Shown piece after piece: positions 6,398 through 6,944 of a stretch of DNA of 6,944 nt. The first letter of the stretch is position 1, and the number at the start of each line of letters is the position of its first letter. Both the position numbers and the translations under genes were made by a program. A model generated the notes under the pieces. The model did not search any database, was not told the DNA's origin, and saw only the letters and a list, made by a program, of their open reading frames with translations. The stretch covers positions 1-6,944 of the forward strand of contig JAFZLE010000247.1 in assembly GCA_017551645.1 (NCBI GenBank). Direction: 5' to 3'. Origin of the DNA: Clostridia bacterium (GTDB lineage: Bacteria > Bacillota > Clostridia > Christensenellales > Aristaeellaceae).

Positions 6398-6944
6398 ATG
6401 TATTACATCGGCATCGACCTGGGCGGCATGAGTGTAAAGGCGGGACTGGTGGACGAGGAAGGCCGCATAGTGCGCAAGGCCACCTGCCCAACCCTGGTGG
6501 AAAGAGGCGCCCGTCCCATAGTGGACGACATGGCGCGCCTGTGCCTTGACCTTATCAGGGACGAAGGCATCACCGAGGACGAAGTAAAGGCCATAGGCGT
6601 GGGCCTGCCCGGCATAGAAGACCCGGTGAGCGGCCACGTGCCTTTCTGCACCAACCTGTACTGGCACGAGGTGCCCGTAAGGGAATGGATGAACGAGACC
6701 AACAACAAGCCCATCTTCATAGGCAACGACGCCACCGTGGCGGGCCTGGCCGAAAGCGTGGCGGGCGTCAGCAAGGGCAAAAGCTCCAGCGTGTTCGTGA
6801 CCCTGGGCACGGGCGTGGGCGGCGGCATAGTGCTGGGCGGCAAGGTGTACAGCGGCTTCCACGGTGTGGGCAGCGAGATCGGCCACATGATCACCGTGTC
6901 CGGCGGCGACGAGTGCACCTGCGGCAACCGCGGCTGCTGGGAAA
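6398..6944 (+). CDS. ROK-family sugar kinase, glucokinase-like (3' end missing)
   Basis: The frame is open from the ATG at 6398 to the window end, giving 182 residues of a family normally near 310. The ROK fold is clear: the N-terminal ATP phosphate loop DLGGMSVKAG (7-16); IGVGLPGIEDP (66-76); the catalytic Asp111 in GNDATVAG; the second phosphate-binding segment LGTGVGGG (136-143); the sugar-binding ExGH with Glu160 and His163; and the ROK zinc motif CTCGNRGC with C173, C175 and C180, completed by His163. Glucokinases of this type (GlcK of Bacillus) convert glucose to glucose 6-phosphate in the cytosol, but ROK kinases also take other sugars, and the sequence cannot decide. The first loop reads GGM where most ROK proteins have GGT. 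The lack of a DNA-binding N-terminal domain rules out a ROK repressor. The location downstream of hprK suggests glycolytic sugar entry. Confidence 0.93.
   Translation, partial: MYYIGIDLGGMSVKAGLVDEEGRIVRKATCPTLVERGARPIVDDMARLCLDLIRDEGITEDEVKAIGVGLPGIEDPVSGHVPFCTNLYWHEVPVREWMNETNNKPIFIGNDATVAGLAESVAGVSKGKSSSVFVTLGTGVGGGIVLGGKVYSGFHGVGSEIGHMITVSGGDECTCGNRGCWE

Larger units (their letters stand above)
1..6944 (+). other. Probable single transcription unit of seven genes
   Basis: All genes run in the same direction with gaps or overlaps of +15, -28, +9, -4, +1 and +20 bp. No gap can hold a rho-independent terminator, and none has a convincing promoter. The upstream promoter and the end of the unit are both outside the window. 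Internal promoters inside coding sequence cannot be excluded. Confidence 0.7.

Noticed and set aside
6308..6927. Two minus-strand open frames opposite the ROK kinase
   Set aside because: The plus strand carries an unmistakable ROK kinase with its Shine-Dalgarno. The reverse frames show no family motif.

Overview
The window is one uninterrupted run of seven plus-strand protein genes, two of them cut by the window edges. The sequence is GC-rich, with GC-ending codons except for isoleucine, where ATA is common. HPr kinase/phosphorylase, a ROK sugar kinase of the Bacillota type, a HypB-like nickel chaperone and a flavoprotein loaded with [4Fe-4S] clusters together suggest a GC-rich anaerobic member of the Bacillota, probably in Clostridia. 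This placement is inferred from gene families, not from a marker gene.

Layout: (1) bases 1-2055, 3' part of a large GltD-like FAD/NAD(P)H oxidoreductase with Fe-S cluster regions at both ends; (2) 2071-2748, hypB-like nickel-insertion GTPase; (3) 2721-4091, a transglutaminase-like (papain-fold) protein with no export signal, starting 28 bp inside hypB; (4) 4101-4907, Cof-type HAD phosphatase; (5) 4904-5818, hprK; (6) 5820-6377, a cysteine-rich DUF2284 putative metal-binding protein; (7) 6398-6944, 5' part of a ROK-family (glucokinase-like) sugar kinase. Junctions are +15, -28, +9, -4, +1 and +20 bp. Each complete gene and the last partial gene has a recognisable Shine-Dalgarno sequence. There is no room for an internal terminator, so all seven are probably co-transcribed. 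No stretch over 300 bases lacks a gene, and I see no RNA gene, mobile element, CRISPR array or notable repeat.

The genes fall into two themes. The first half is redox and metal: an electron-transfer flavoprotein plus a nickel chaperone of the kind that serves [NiFe]-hydrogenase or another nickel enzyme, with the transglutaminase-like gene coupled to hypB. The second half is carbon handling: a sugar-phosphate-type HAD phosphatase, the HPr(Ser) kinase that controls catabolite repression, and a sugar kinase, with a metal-binding DUF2284 protein between the last two. No complete novel system is demonstrable here. The least explained elements are the cytosolic transglutaminase-like protein overlapping hypB, the hypB copy with unusual nucleotide-specificity motifs, and the DUF2284 gene embedded in the sugar-control genes.
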